DNA of 64,000 nt from Massilia sp. WG5 (lineage in GTDB: Bacteria > Pseudomonadota > Gammaproteobacteria > Burkholderiales > Burkholderiaceae_D): assembly GCF_001412595.2 (NCBI RefSeq), contig NZ_CP012640.2:5332001-5396000 (forward strand), given 5' to 3'. Under the pieces are notes generated by a model. That model did no database searches. It was given only the letters and a program-made list of their open reading frames with translations, and had not been told where the DNA came from. This document shows, piece after piece, positions 1-9,310 of the stretch; position 1 is the first letter of the stretch, and every line of letters starts with the position of its first letter. A program made the translations under genes and the position numbers.

Positions 1-510
1 GTAGTCGAGGTAGACGCCGCCGCCGTTCATGCGGAAGAAGGTGTCCGGGATCGCCGCCAGCACCGCGCGGTTCTGGGCGTCGGCAATGCGCAGGCGCACG
101 ATGGCGTCGCTGGCGCGCAGCACGTACAGCACCCGATGCCCGAGGATCGGCCAGTTGATCGGCTTCGACACGAAGTCGGTGGCGCCGGCCTCGTAGGCAT
201 TGGTGACCGCTTCCAGGTCGTCGCCGCCGGTGACCATCACGATCGGCACGCTGGCGCCGTTTTCCGAATCGCGGATCGCGCGGCAGGCGCTGAAGCCGTC
301 CATGCGCGGCATCTCGACGTCCATCAGGATCAGGTCGGGCGAACACTCGCGCGCGAACTTGACGGCCTGGACGCCGTCCTCGGCTTCGATGGCGTCGAGG
401 TTCACGCCTTCGAGCATCTCGAGCATCAGGAGGCGCATCACCGGATCGTCGTCGGCGACCAGAACCACGCCACGGGAATTCGCGCGTTTGTTCGAGCTGG
501 GGGCTGGCAT
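1..510 (-). CDS. Response regulator, N-terminal part (cut by the left edge)
   Basis: The frame opens with ATG at 510 and runs open to base 1, so only about 170 residues are visible. Residues 15-135 form a receiver domain: the acidic pocket reads VADDDP, the phospho-acceptor Asp is in LILMDVEMPRMDG, the Thr is in MVTGGDD and the Lys is in FVSKPIN. After it, the sequence RIADAQNRAVLAAIPDTFF looks like the start of a linker and PAS domain, so an output domain such as GGDEF probably follows beyond the edge. The start codon lies one base after the stop of the hybrid kinase upstream, so the two are very likely co-transcribed and functionally paired. The output function is not visible. Confidence 0.85.
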   Translation of the reverse strand, partial: MPAPSSNKRANSRGVVLVADDDPVMRLLMLEMLEGVNLDAIEAEDGVQAVKFARECSPDLILMDVEMPRMDGFSACRAIRDSENGASVPIVMVTGGDDLEAVTNAYEAGATDFVSKPINWPILGHRVLYVLRASDAIVRLRIADAQNRAVLAAIPDTFFRMNGGGVYLDY

Positions 511-511
511 G

Positions 512-3382
512 TCAGGTTTCCTTCTCAAGGATGGCGGCGAGCGAGTGGCGGACGGCCTCGAACTCTTGTTCCATGTTGTTCAGGAGCGAATCGGCCCCTT
601 CGGTGGTATCGGCGCGGCCGAGGTGCTCCATTTCCTTGCACAGGGCGGCGAGGGCCTCGGCGCCGACGTTGGCGCTGGCGGATTTCAGGGTATGGGCGAT
701 GCGGCGCACGTTGCCGGTGTCCATGCCGTCGATCGCGCGGCGCAGGATGCTGAGCTGCTGCGGGGTGTCATCGACATAGGCATTGATCACCTTCTGCACC
801 AGGGCGTCGCCGCGCTCGCGCGACAGCATGCGGATCTTTTCCAGCGCCGTGCGGTTGATGACGTCGCGCTGGATCACCTCGACGGATTCGGGCGGCAGGC
901 GCGGCGGCTCGTCCTCGTGGTGCACGGTGGCCGCCAGAGGCAGCGCCATCCAGCGCCCGATCACGGCCGCCAGTTCCTGCTGGGCGAAGGGCTTCGACAG
1001 GTAGTCGTCCATGCCGGCGGCGAGACAGGCTTCGCGGTCGCCCTGCAGCGCGTTGGCGGTGATCGCAATGATCGGCAGCACCCGTCCGTGTCCGGCCTCG
1101 CGCTCATCGCGGCGGATCGCGGCGGTGGCGGCGAAGCCGTCCATCACCGGCATCTGGCAATCCATCAGCACGCAGTCGTAGCCGCCCGCATTTCCTCCTG
1201 CTTGTACGGCATGCAGGGCCTCCAGGCCGTTGCGGGCGCAGTCAACCTTCAGGTCCAGGCTTTCCAGCATGGCCCGCGCGACTTCGACGTTGACCGGATT
1301 GTCCTCGGCCAGCAGCACGCGGCGGCAGCGCACCTTGCCGGCTTCGTGGCGCAGCGGCTGGAGCGGTACGAAGCGCGCCGCCGGCGCCACCTGGCCGCGC
1401 GGGCGCGTCGCCAGGCAGGCGAACAGGTCGGCGGCGCGCGCCGGCTTGATCAGTTGGTAGGCCACCCCGGCTTCGCGGCGCTGCACCGGATCTGCCGCCA
1501 GCTTCTCGGGCGACAGCAGGATCACGCGGGTGGCGCGCGTGGCGGCGTCAAGCTTGATGCTGGCCGCCAGCAGCAGGCCGCTGCCCTGTTCCAGCTCCAT
1601 GTCGAGGACGGCGGCATCGTAGGCTTGGCCCGTGCGCGCGGCCTCGTGCAGGCGTTCCAGGGCTTCGTCGGCGCTGTCGGCGCCATCGCACTCGACGCGC
1701 CAGGCGCCCAGGTGGCGCTCCAGGCCCACGCGGCTGCTGCCGTTCTCGTCGACCACCAGCACGCGCAGGCCGTCGATGGTGTGTTGGTGGTCGCCGGGCG
1801 CGTCCGGATCGACGCGGCGCTTGTCGAAGGCCACCGTGAACCAGAACACCGAGCCTTGCGTGCGGGCGTTGTCGACCCCGATCGAGCCGCCCATCAGCTC
1901 GACCAGCTGCTTCGAGATCGCCAGTCCGAGGCCGGTGCCGCCGAACTTGCGGGTGGTCGAGTCGTCGGCCTGCGAGAAGGCTTCGAAGATGCGCCCGCGC
2001 GCTTCGCGCGAGATGCCGATGCCGGTGTCGTGCACCTCGAAGCGCAGCATCACGGCCTGGTTGTCCTCGCTGGCGATGCGCACCCGGGCCAGGATCCGGC
2101 CCTCGTTGGTGAACTTGATCGCATTGCCCAGCAGGTTGGCCATGATCTGGCGCAGGCGGTTCGGGTCGCCGCAGATCGCCACCGGGATGTCGTTGGCGAT
2201 GTCGAAGTGCATCTCGATGCCCTTGGCCTCGGCCTGGGGTGTGTAGACGGTGTGGATGTCGTCCAGCAGGTCCCACAGGTTGAAATTGATGTACTCGACG
2301 GTGAGCTTGCCGGCCTCGATCTTCGAAAAATCCAGGATGTCGTTGATGATCACCAGCAGGTGCTCGCCCGACTGCTTGACCAGCTGGGTGTAGTTGCGCT
2401 GGGTCTCGGTGAGCTCGGTCCCGAGCAGCATCTCGGCCATGCCCAGCACGCCGTTCATCGGGGTGCGGATCTCGTGGCTCATGGTGGCCAGGAAGGCGCT
2501 CTTCGCACGGCTGGCCGCTTCGGCCGCGTTCTTGGCCTTTTCCAGCTGCTCGGTGCGCACGCTGACCTGGCGTTCCAGCTCGTCGCGGTGGTGGGTCAGG
2601 GCCTGGCCGCGGCCCTCGACCTGGGCCAGCATATTGTTGAAGCTGTCGATCAGCGTGCCCAGCTCGTCGTTGCGCTGGTGGGCGATGCGCAGCGTGTAGT
2701 TCTGGCTGGCCGCGACCTTCTGCGCCGTGTTGATCAGCTTGGCGATCGGGTCGGCGATGTTGCGCCTGACCCGGCGCGCCAGCAGCCAGGCCACCAGCAT
2801 CGCGCTGGCCAGCGCCGCCGCCATCACGCCCATCCCGCGGCCCAGGCGCAGCCAGACCGGGCGCTGGTCGGCCTCGACCATGACCACGCCGGCCGGATGG
2901 TCGCCGGCCTCGGGCGCGACCTGGCGGTAGATGCGCATGCTCGGCAGCCAGGGGCGGCTGGCGGCCAGCGTGGCGTCTTCCAGCGCCTGCCGGCCCGGGT
3001 CGGGCAGGGCGGCCAGTTGATTTCCTTCCTTGCCTTCGGCGCGCCAGGCGGCGAAAGGACGGCCCTTGCGGTCGTACAGGACGGCCGCAAGCAGCGCCGG
3101 CCTTTCCTGGGCCGCCGACAGGATCTGGGCCGCCAGCTTGCGGTCGTTGAACTGCAGGGCATCCTGGCTGCTGCGCGCCAGCACCTGGGCCAGCGCGCTC
3201 AGTTCGGCGCTCTCGTTGCGCCGGTGCTCGACCACCGATGACAGCACGAAGGCGGCATAGGCGACCAGCAGTGCGCTGGCCGCCGACAGCAGGCACATGA
3301 TCGTCAGTTTCTGGCTCAGGCTGGAACGCTCGAATGTCGGCATAGTCGGGACAAATCCGGCTGCGATCAGGCCGTCAGGCAT
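512..3382 (-). CDS. BarA-like hybrid sensor histidine kinase (HAMP-HisKA-HATPase-REC-REC-HPt)
   Basis: This 956-residue inner-membrane kinase has a membrane segment at about 26-48, a periplasmic sensor of about 135 residues, a second segment at about 185-203, HAMP (204-257), and an H-box with His303 in [12 protein letters not shown] HATPase follows with N-box [13 protein letters not shown]. Two receivers come next; the second is canonical ([18 protein letters not shown]), and the first has VVDENG and LDMEL. The C-terminal HPt has its His in [11 protein letters not shown]. The architecture is that of phosphorelay kinases such as BarA, passing phosphate to a separate regulator; the receiver protein that starts one base downstream is the obvious partner. 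The start at 3382 is favoured over Met14 because AAGGTGG precedes it. The signal sensed cannot be read from sequence. Confidence 0.93.
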   Translation of the reverse strand: MPDGLIAAGFVPTMPTFERSSLSQKLTIMCLLSAASALLVAYAAFVLSSVVEHRRNESAELSALAQVLARSSQDALQFNDRKLAAQILSAAQERPALLAAVLYDRKGRPFAAWRAEGKEGNQLAALPDPGRQALEDATLAASRPWLPSMRIYRQVAPEAGDHPAGVVMVEADQRPVWLRLGRGMGVMAAALASAMLVAWLLARRVRRNIADPIAKLINTAQKVAASQNYTLRIAHQRNDELGTLIDSFNNMLAQVEGRGQALTHHRDELERQVSVRTEQLEKAKNAAEAASRAKSAFLATMSHEIRTPMNGVLGMAEMLLGTELTETQRNYTQLVKQSGEHLLVIINDILDFSKIEAGKLTVEYINFNLWDLLDDIHTVYTPQAEAKGIEMHFDIANDIPVAICGDPNRLRQIMANLLGNAIKFTNEGRILARVRIASEDNQAVMLRFEVHDTGIGISREARGRIFEAFSQADDSTTRKFGGTGLGLAISKQLVELMGGSIGVDNARTQGSVFWFTVAFDKRRVDPDAPGDHQHTIDGLRVLVVDENGSSRVGLERHLGAWRVECDGADSADEALERLHEAARTGQAYDAAVLDMELEQGSGLLLAASIKLDAATRATRVILLSPEKLAADPVQRREAGVAYQLIKPARAADLFACLATRPRGQVAPAARFVPLQPLRHEAGKVRCRRVLLAEDNPVNVEVARAMLESLDLKVDCARNGLEALHAVQAGGNAGGYDCVLMDCQMPVMDGFAATAAIRRDEREAGHGRVLPIIAITANALQGDREACLAAGMDDYLSKPFAQQELAAVIGRWMALPLAATVHHEDEPPRLPPESVEVIQRDVINRTALEKIRMLSRERGDALVQKVINAYVDDTPQQLSILRRAIDGMDTGNVRRIAHTLKSASANVGAEALAALCKEMEHLGRADTTEGADSLLNNMEQEFEAVRHSLAAILEKET

Positions 3383-3493
3383 GGCCCACCTTGCAGGAAA
3401 TAACTTTCCTGCAAGAAGGGACTATAGGGGAGCGGATGTGCGCCCTATTTGTCGTGGATCAAGGTCGTGGGGCAAGAGGAGGGAAGGACAACG

Positions 3494-3520
3494 AAAAAGG
3501 GACGCGCAATGGCGTCCCTT
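3494..3520 (-). terminator. Rho-independent terminator after ybdD-cstA
   Basis: On the minus strand a 9-bp stem (AAGGGACGC pairing with GCGTCCCTT, 6-nt loop) is followed by a run of T. It lies about 30 bases past the stop of the small ybdD-like gene and would end the cstA operon transcript. Confidence 0.75.
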
Positions 3521-3550
3521 GGGTAGCGATACGGCCTCCGGCCGGCAGCG

Positions 3551-3748
3551 TCAGCAGCAGCCGCCGCGCTTGCCGTTGCCGTAGCGCGCCTGCTGGCGCT
3601 CGCGGAAGAACTCCTCGTAGCTCATCACAGGCTGATCCGGGTGGGTCTTTTCCATGTGCGCCACATAGGTGTCGTATTCCGGCAGGCCGACCATCAGGCG
3701 CATGCTTTGCCCGAGGTAGCGGCCCGCCTGTGCCAGCGTGCTGAACAT
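3551..3748 (-). CDS. ybdD: YbdD/YjiX family small protein (DUF466)
   Basis: This 65-residue protein reads [20 protein letters not shown], then [20 protein letters not shown] and [16 protein letters not shown], the usual DUF466 signature. It ends in KRGGCC. Members nearly always sit directly behind cstA-type transporter genes and are thought to be accessory to pyruvate or peptide uptake during carbon starvation. Here the ATG lies two bases after the cstA stop, so the two are co-translated or coupled. A longer frame in the same phase extends to 3886, but it overlaps cstA and lacks family similarity, so the ATG at 3748 was chosen. Confidence 0.88.
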   Translation of the reverse strand: MFSTLAQAGRYLGQSMRLMVGLPEYDTYVAHMEKTHPDQPVMSYEEFFRERQQARYGNGKRGGCC

Positions 3749-3750
3749 GA

Positions 3751-5817
3751 TCAGGCCTCGACTGCTGGCTCGACCGGCACGTATGGGGTTTCCTTGGCGC
3801 TCGGACGGGTTTCCCTGTTCGCCTGCATGGCGGTACGGATACCGTAGAACAGCACGGCGACGACCACGAACATGAAGAAGCCGCACAGGGTGGCGTCGAC
3901 ATAGTCGTTGAAGATCACGCGGCTCATCTGGTCCAGGCTCTTGGCCGGGGCCAGCACCTGGCCCTGGTCGAGGGCGGCCTGGAATTTATGGGCGTGCGAC
4001 AGGAAGCCGATCTTGACGTTCTCATGGAAGATCTTCTGCCAGCCGGCGGTCAGGGTGCAGATCAGCAGCCAGACGGTCGGCACGATGGTGACCCAGGCGT
4101 ACTGGCCGCGCTTCATCTTGAACAGCACGGCGGTGCCCAGGGACAGCGCGATACCGGCCAGCATCTGGTTGGCGATGCCGAACAGCGGCCACAGGGTGTT
4201 GATGCCGCCCAGCGGATCGACCACGCCCTGGTACAGGAAGTAACCCCAGGCCGCCACGCACAGGCCGGTGGCGATCAGGTTGGCCGGCAGGGAGTCGGTG
4301 CGCTTGAAGGCCGGGGCGAAGGCGCCCAGCAGGTCCTGCAGCATGAAGCGGCCGGCGCGGGTGCCCGCGTCCACCGCGGTCAGGATGAACAGGGCTTCGA
4401 ACAGGATCGCGAAGTGGTACCAGAAGGCCATCATCGCCTTGCCGCCGATCACGTTCGACAGGATGTGGGCCATGCCGACCGCCAGGGTCGGGGCGCCGCC
4501 GGCGCGCGAGATGATGGTGTTCTCGCCGACGTCCTTGGCGAGCTGGGTCAGCTGGTCGGGGGTGATCACGAAGCCGAGATTCGACACCGCGGCGGCGGCG
4601 CTCTGCGCGGTGGTGCCGAGCAGGGCGGCCGGGCTGTTCATCGCGAAGTAGACGCCCGGCTCGATGGTCGAGGCGGCCACCAGGGCCATGATGGCGACGA
4701 AGGATTCCATCAGCATGCCGCCGTAGCCGATGAAGCGGGCGTGGGTCTCGTTCTCGATCATCTTCGGCGTGGTGCCGGAGGAGATCAGCGCGTGGAAGCC
4801 GGACACGGCGCCGCAGGCGATGGTGATGAACAGGAAGGGGAACAGGCTGCCCGACCAGGCCGGGCCGGTGCCGTCGATGAAGCGGGTGACCGACGGCATC
4901 TGCATGTGCGGAGCGACGAACACGATGCCCAGCGCCAGCGCGGCGATGGTGCCGATCTTCAGGAAGGTCGACAGGTAGTCGCGCGGGGCCAGCAGCAGCC
5001 ACACCGGGATCACCGAGGCGATGAAGCCGTAGCCGATCAGCATCCAGGTCAGCTGCACGCCGGTGAAGGTGAACATCGGGCCCCAGGTCGGCGAATCGTG
5101 CACTGCCTGGCCGCCGATAATCGCCAGCATCAGCAGCACGAAACCGATCAGCGAGACTTCGCCGATGCGGCCGACGCGGATGTAGCGCGAGTAGATGCCC
5201 ATGAACAGGGCGATCGGGATGGTCGCCATCACGGTGAAGGAGCCCCACGGCGAGTTGGTGAGCGCCTTCACGACGATCAGCGCCAGCACGGCCAGGATGA
5301 TCACCATGATCATGAAGGTGCCGAACAGGGCGATGACGCCCGGGATCTCGCCCATTTCGGACTTGATCAGGTCGCCCAGCGAGCGGCCGTCGCGGCGCAT
5401 CGACAGGAACAGCACCATGAAGTCCTGCACGGCGCCGGCGAACACGACGCCGGCCAGGATCCACAGCATGCCCGGCAGGTAGCCCATCTGCGCCGCCAGG
5501 ACCGGACCGACCAGCGGGCCGGCGCCGGCGATCGCGGCGAAGTGGTGGCCGAACAGCACGTAGCGGTTGGTCGGCACGAAGTCGAGGCCGTCGTTGAACT
5601 TGTAGGCCGGGGTCTGGCGGCGGGCGTCCAGGCCCATCACCTTGTCGGAGATGTACAGGCTGTAGAAGCGGTAGGCGATGAGGTAGACGCACACGGCGGC
5701 GACCACGATCCACACGGCATTGATGGATTCGCCCCGGTTCAGGGCGACATAGGCGAGCGAGATGGCGCCCGCCAGCGAAAGCGCGGCCCAACCGAGCCGG
5801 CTCGTAAGACGATTCAT
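3751..5817 (-). CDS. cstA: Carbon starvation protein A (CstA-type pyruvate/peptide transporter)
   Basis: This 688-residue polytopic membrane protein matches CstA throughout. The N-terminal region has [20 protein letters not shown] and [20 protein letters not shown] followed by [17 protein letters not shown], the most conserved stretch of the family. Many hydrophobic segments follow to about residue 665. CstA proteins import pyruvate or small peptides when preferred carbon runs out. The start has an upstream GGAGGAGTC ribosome site. ybdD follows after two bases. A divergent Cache kinase and NarL-type regulator begin 197 bases away, which suggests that this pair controls the transporter. Confidence 0.95.
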   Translation of the reverse strand: MNRLTSRLGWAALSLAGAISLAYVALNRGESINAVWIVVAAVCVYLIAYRFYSLYISDKVMGLDARRQTPAYKFNDGLDFVPTNRYVLFGHHFAAIAGAGPLVGPVLAAQMGYLPGMLWILAGVVFAGAVQDFMVLFLSMRRDGRSLGDLIKSEMGEIPGVIALFGTFMIMVIILAVLALIVVKALTNSPWGSFTVMATIPIALFMGIYSRYIRVGRIGEVSLIGFVLLMLAIIGGQAVHDSPTWGPMFTFTGVQLTWMLIGYGFIASVIPVWLLLAPRDYLSTFLKIGTIAALALGIVFVAPHMQMPSVTRFIDGTGPAWSGSLFPFLFITIACGAVSGFHALISSGTTPKMIENETHARFIGYGGMLMESFVAIMALVAASTIEPGVYFAMNSPAALLGTTAQSAAAAVSNLGFVITPDQLTQLAKDVGENTIISRAGGAPTLAVGMAHILSNVIGGKAMMAFWYHFAILFEALFILTAVDAGTRAGRFMLQDLLGAFAPAFKRTDSLPANLIATGLCVAAWGYFLYQGVVDPLGGINTLWPLFGIANQMLAGIALSLGTAVLFKMKRGQYAWVTIVPTVWLLICTLTAGWQKIFHENVKIGFLSHAHKFQAALDQGQVLAPAKSLDQMSRVIFNDYVDATLCGFFMFVVVAVLFYGIRTAMQANRETRPSAKETPYVPVEPAVEA

Positions 5818-6014
5818 GGTGACTCCTCCAAGCAGTAATTACTTATTCTGAAAGCTAATCTTGCTTACATTACTGGCAAGCTACCAATCAGTATCTTGCA
5901 CCGCTCCGCAATCAACAAGCGCATGATTACGGAGTCGTATGCGTAGTAATACGTAGGACCACCCCTGCATTCGAGCGTACAATTTCATGTTACGACGAAA
6001 TCCATGCGCACGGA
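5818..6014. promoter_or_regulatory. Divergent intergenic region between cstA and the Cache kinase
   Basis: These 197 bases are much more AT-rich than the neighbouring genes and must hold promoters for both directions. The stretch 5860-5950 includes several AT-rich hexamers, but none stands out as a clear -35/-10 pair. No strong operator palindrome was recognised by eye. Confidence 0.5.
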
Positions 6015-7385
6015 ATGAAGTTACGGCAGAAGTTTATTTTTCTCGCGATCGCCCCGCTGATCCTTGCCCTGTGCGCGATTGCTTTATTCATCCGGCAGCA
6101 GGCCGTCACCCTTGCGCAGCAGCAGCGCGCCACCATCCAGCAGGCGTATCTGGCCACCAAGCAGGCCGAGCTCGCGCATTATGTGGAGCTGGCCTCGCAT
6201 GCCATCGCCCACCTGACCGCATCCGGCCGCACCGACCCGGCCACGCTGGAAGAAGCCAAGCAGGTGCTGGCCTCGCTCAGCTTCGGCAACGACGGCTACT
6301 TCTTCGTGTATGACCTGAATGGCCGCAACCTGATGCATCCACGTCAGCCTGAACTGATCGGGCGCAATCTGTGGAACCTGCACGATCAGTTCGGCGCGCC
6401 GACCATCCAGAACCTGATCGCGGTGGCGAAGCAGGGCGGCGGCATGGTGCGCTACAACTGGGCCAAGCCCTCGACCGGGGTGTCCGCACCCAAGCTCGGC
6501 TACGTGGTCCTGATCCCCGCCTGGGGCTGGATGATGGGCAGCGGCCTCTACCTGGACGATGTCGACGCCGCCCTCGCCAAGGTCGACGCCCAGCAGTCGC
6601 GGAATATCCAGACCACGATGTGGTGGATCGCCGGCCTGGCGATCCTGTCGGCGCTGGTGATCGGCGTCTCAGGGCTGGCGCTGAACGTCAGCGAATCGCG
6701 GGTCGCCGACGCCAAGCTGAAGGTGCTGGCGCAGCGCGTGGTCGATTCGCAGGAGGCCGAGCGCGCACGGCTGTCGCGCGACCTGCACGACGGCATCAGC
6801 CAGTGGCTGGTGTCGATCAAGCTGCAGATCGAGGCCGGCGTGATCCGCCTGGCCGGCAGCCCCGAACAGCAGACGCAGGCGCGCGCCAGCTTCGAACGCA
6901 CCGCCGAGGAACTCAACAAGGTGCTGGGCGAAGTGCGGCGCATCTCGCACGACCTGCGCCCGACCCTGCTGGACGACCTCGGCCTGGCCGCCGCGCTCGA
7001 GCACCTGGCGCAGGAATTCAGCCAGCACAGCGGCATGCCGGTCGCGTTTTCCTCGGCCGGCAAGGTGGCGCGCCTGCCGCAGGTGGTGGGCACGGTGCTG
7101 TTCCGCATCGCCCAGGAAGCGCTGACGAATATCGAGCGCCATGCCGGCGCGAATAACATCGCGCTGTCGCTGGAGCGGCGCCGCGGCGTGCTGACGCTCG
7201 CCATTCTGGATGACGGGGCCGGCTTCGACCTTGATCACGTGGCCGTGCACCCGCAGCGCGGCATCGGCCTGCGCAATATGATGGAGCGCCTGGACGCGAT
7301 CGGCGGCACGCTCCGGATCGATTCCTCGGCGGCGGGCACCACGGTGCGCGCGATCGTCGACCTGAGCCACTGGAACCATGACTGA
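6015..7385 (+). CDS. Cache-domain sensor histidine kinase (HisKA_3, NarX-like output)
   Basis: This 456-residue membrane kinase has a first hydrophobic segment at 8-28, an extracytoplasmic single Cache domain at about 35-190 (GNDGYFFVYDLNGRNLMHPR is typical of Cache_2), and a second segment at about 203-224. HisKA_3 dimerisation begins near 240, with His258 in RLSRDLHDGISQWL. The HATPase has its G-box in RGIGLRNMMERL. Cache_2 kinases commonly bind small carboxylates. Its gene overlaps the next regulator gene by 8 bases and is divergent from cstA, so I infer a two-component system that senses a carboxylate and controls cstA. The ligand is not shown by the sequence. Confidence 0.92.
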   Translation: MKLRQKFIFLAIAPLILALCAIALFIRQQAVTLAQQQRATIQQAYLATKQAELAHYVELASHAIAHLTASGRTDPATLEEAKQVLASLSFGNDGYFFVYDLNGRNLMHPRQPELIGRNLWNLHDQFGAPTIQNLIAVAKQGGGMVRYNWAKPSTGVSAPKLGYVVLIPAWGWMMGSGLYLDDVDAALAKVDAQQSRNIQTTMWWIAGLAILSALVIGVSGLALNVSESRVADAKLKVLAQRVVDSQEAERARLSRDLHDGISQWLVSIKLQIEAGVIRLAGSPEQQTQARASFERTAEELNKVLGEVRRISHDLRPTLLDDLGLAAALEHLAQEFSQHSGMPVAFSSAGKVARLPQVVGTVLFRIAQEALTNIERHAGANNIALSLERRRGVLTLAILDDGAGFDLDHVAVHPQRGIGLRNMMERLDAIGGTLRIDSSAAGTTVRAIVDLSHWNHD

Positions 7386-8007
7386 AACGAAGCAAGAACC
7401 CATCCGCATTATGCTGGTCGACGACCACCCGCTGGTGCGCGACGGCCTGCGCGCGCGCCTGGAAGCGGTGCCGCATTTCCGCGTCGTGGCCGAGGCCGGA
7501 TCCGGCCTCGAGGCCCTGCAGCTGGCGGGCGGCGCCCCGATCGACCTGGTGCTGATGGACATTACGATGCGCGACGGCAGCGGCATCGACGCCACCGCCC
7601 AGCTCACGCGCAGCCACCCGGACATCGCCGTGCTGATCCTGTCCATGCACGACAAGCTCGAGTACGTGAGCCAGGCCATGCAGGCCGGCGCGCGCGGCTA
7701 TGTGCTGAAGGACGCGCCCGGCAAGGACATCGTGCTGGCGATCGACACCGTGATGGCCGGCGGCATCTATTACAGCGCGCCAGTGGCGCGCCAGCTGGTC
7801 AGGCCGGCCGCGCAGGACAACCAGCTGACCTCGCGCGAGCAGGAAGTGCTGCGCCATATCGCCAAGGGTGAGTCGAACAAGCAGATCGCACGGGCGCTCG
7901 ACCTGTCGGTGCGTACCGTCGAAACCCATCGCCTGAACATCAAGCGCAAGCTCGGCATCGAAGGACAGGCCGAGCTCATCAAATTCGCGGTCCAGCACGC
8001 GTCCTGA
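7378..8007 (+). CDS. NarL/FixJ-family response regulator
   Basis: The 209-residue protein has an N-terminal receiver with acidic residues in LVDDHP, phospho-acceptor Asp61 in LVLMDITMRDG and the conserved Lys in GYVLKDAPG. A LuxR-type helix-turn-helix occupies about 145-205 (LTSREQEVLRHIAKG, then NKQIARALDLSVRTVETHR). Its ATG lies inside the kinase gene, 8 bases before the kinase stop, so the pair is translationally coupled. It is the DNA-binding partner of the Cache kinase; cstA is the likely target by position. Confidence 0.94.
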   Translation: MTETKQEPIRIMLVDDHPLVRDGLRARLEAVPHFRVVAEAGSGLEALQLAGGAPIDLVLMDITMRDGSGIDATAQLTRSHPDIAVLILSMHDKLEYVSQAMQAGARGYVLKDAPGKDIVLAIDTVMAGGIYYSAPVARQLVRPAAQDNQLTSREQEVLRHIAKGESNKQIARALDLSVRTVETHRLNIKRKLGIEGQAELIKFAVQHAS

Positions 8008-8113
8008 AAAAGTGTATCCACGCGGAAACAAATTCAGTTGCTTTCCGATAATGGCTGCACTACTATTAACGAATTGACCAATCATGCATAATCACTAACC
8101 CGTCCACCCAGAC

Positions 8114-9310
8114 ATGGCCGCTGCCTCGTTTCCGTTGGTTGAGATCCGTTCCGTCGCCAACGCGCAGAACGAGTGGGTTGCGCTGCTGCTGCGCGCGGCC
8201 GAAGGCGTTCTCGACGACGTCACCCTGCAAGCCATGTTCGGCGCGCCGGATTTGCTGGCGGCGCTGGCGCCGCTGGATTGCATCGTGCTGCTGGATTCCC
8301 CGGCGGCGCTCACCCCGCCCGTACTGAAACTGCTGCCGCCGAACCGCATGGTGCTGGCGGTGCGTGCGCAAGCGCTTGAAGAAGAGGGCGCGCCGCGCCG
8401 CCTGGCCGACCTGCAGATCGAGGGCTACCGCGTGCTGCTGGACGGTCCGCTGCCCGAGGGCATGAAGCAGCCGGCCGCGCTGCGCGGCGTGTCGCGCGAT
8501 GTCGGCGGAGATTGCGAAGGCGGCGCCGGCGGGCTGGCCCCGGGCTCGCTGCCGGCCCTGTTCGGCCCGCACCTGGCGCGCCGCGTCGACAGCCTCGCCT
8601 GCATGCGCGCCTGCGAGAACGCCGGTTTCGGCTGGTTTTCGGGCAGCTATGCGCTCGACCTGGCCGAGACCGAAGCCAGGGAACCGTCCCGGCAGGACGA
8701 CGGCACCCGGCGCCGGCGGCTCCTGACCATGCTGGCGCTGCTGGCCCGCGACGCCGATTCCTGCGAACTCGAAGCCCAGCTGAAACAGGACCCGGGCCTG
8801 TCCTACCACCTGCTCAAGCTGGTGAATTCCGCCGCGTTCTCGAGCGGCACCCATATCGCCAGCTTCGGCCAGGCCATCAGCCGCATCGGCCGGCGCCAGC
8901 TGCAGCGCTGGCTGCAATTGCTGCTGTACGCGCGCCAGCATCCGGACGGCCCGCCGAACCTGCTGTTGCCGATCGCCGCGCGCCGCGGCGCCTTGCTGGA
9001 AGCGCTGTGCAAGCGCGACGGCGGCGACCGCGACCAGCAGGATCTCGCTTTCATGACCGGCGTGTTCTCGCTGCTCGACCGCCTGTTCGGCATGCCGATG
9101 GCGACCCTGCTGCGCGACCTGAACCTGCCGATCGAGGTCGAAGCGGCCCTGCTGGCGCGCGAAGGCCAGCTGGGCCAGCGCCTGCGCCTGTGCGAGATGC
9201 CGGGGCCGGACAGCGTGGTCCTGGCCCGCGCCGGCATCGACAGCCTGGCATGGTGGCAGGGCCAGCTCCATGCCTATCACTGGGCCATACAGGTGGCGCG
9301 CAATGTCTGA
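8114..9310 (+). CDS. HDOD-domain protein with degenerate EAL-like N-terminus
   Basis: This 398-residue protein resembles the EAL-HDOD signalling family (YuxH-like). The HDOD part is clear at about 200-390: SCELEAQLKQDPGLSYHLLK followed by LVNSAAFSSG and ISRIGRRQLQRWLQLLL. The N-terminal half lacks the catalytic ExLxR and DDFG motifs of an active EAL domain; only a terminal fragment (CENAGFGWFSGSYALD) recalls its last strands. It is therefore probably a non-enzymatic signalling protein. Its last eight bases (ATGTCTGA) overlap the start of the following PAS-GGDEF-EAL gene, so the two are translationally coupled. Confidence 0.85.
   Translation: MAAASFPLVEIRSVANAQNEWVALLLRAAEGVLDDVTLQAMFGAPDLLAALAPLDCIVLLDSPAALTPPVLKLLPPNRMVLAVRAQALEEEGAPRRLADLQIEGYRVLLDGPLPEGMKQPAALRGVSRDVGGDCEGGAGGLAPGSLPALFGPHLARRVDSLACMRACENAGFGWFSGSYALDLAETEAREPSRQDDGTRRRRLLTMLALLARDADSCELEAQLKQDPGLSYHLLKLVNSAAFSSGTHIASFGQAISRIGRRQLQRWLQLLLYARQHPDGPPNLLLPIAARRGALLEALCKRDGGDRDQQDLAFMTGVFSLLDRLFGMPMATLLRDLNLPIEVEAALLAREGQLGQRLRLCEMPGPDSVVLARAGIDSLAWWQGQLHAYHWAIQVARNV

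Noticed and set aside
200..3241. A 1013-codon open frame on the plus strand opposite the hybrid kinase
   Set aside because: It has no recognisable domain, is rich in His, Gln and Arg, and lies antisense to a gene with complete kinase motifs. High GC gives such shadows.
3988..5838. A 616-codon plus-strand frame opposite cstA
   Set aside because: Composition dominated by His, Gln, Asp and Arg and no family features; cstA is certain on the other strand.
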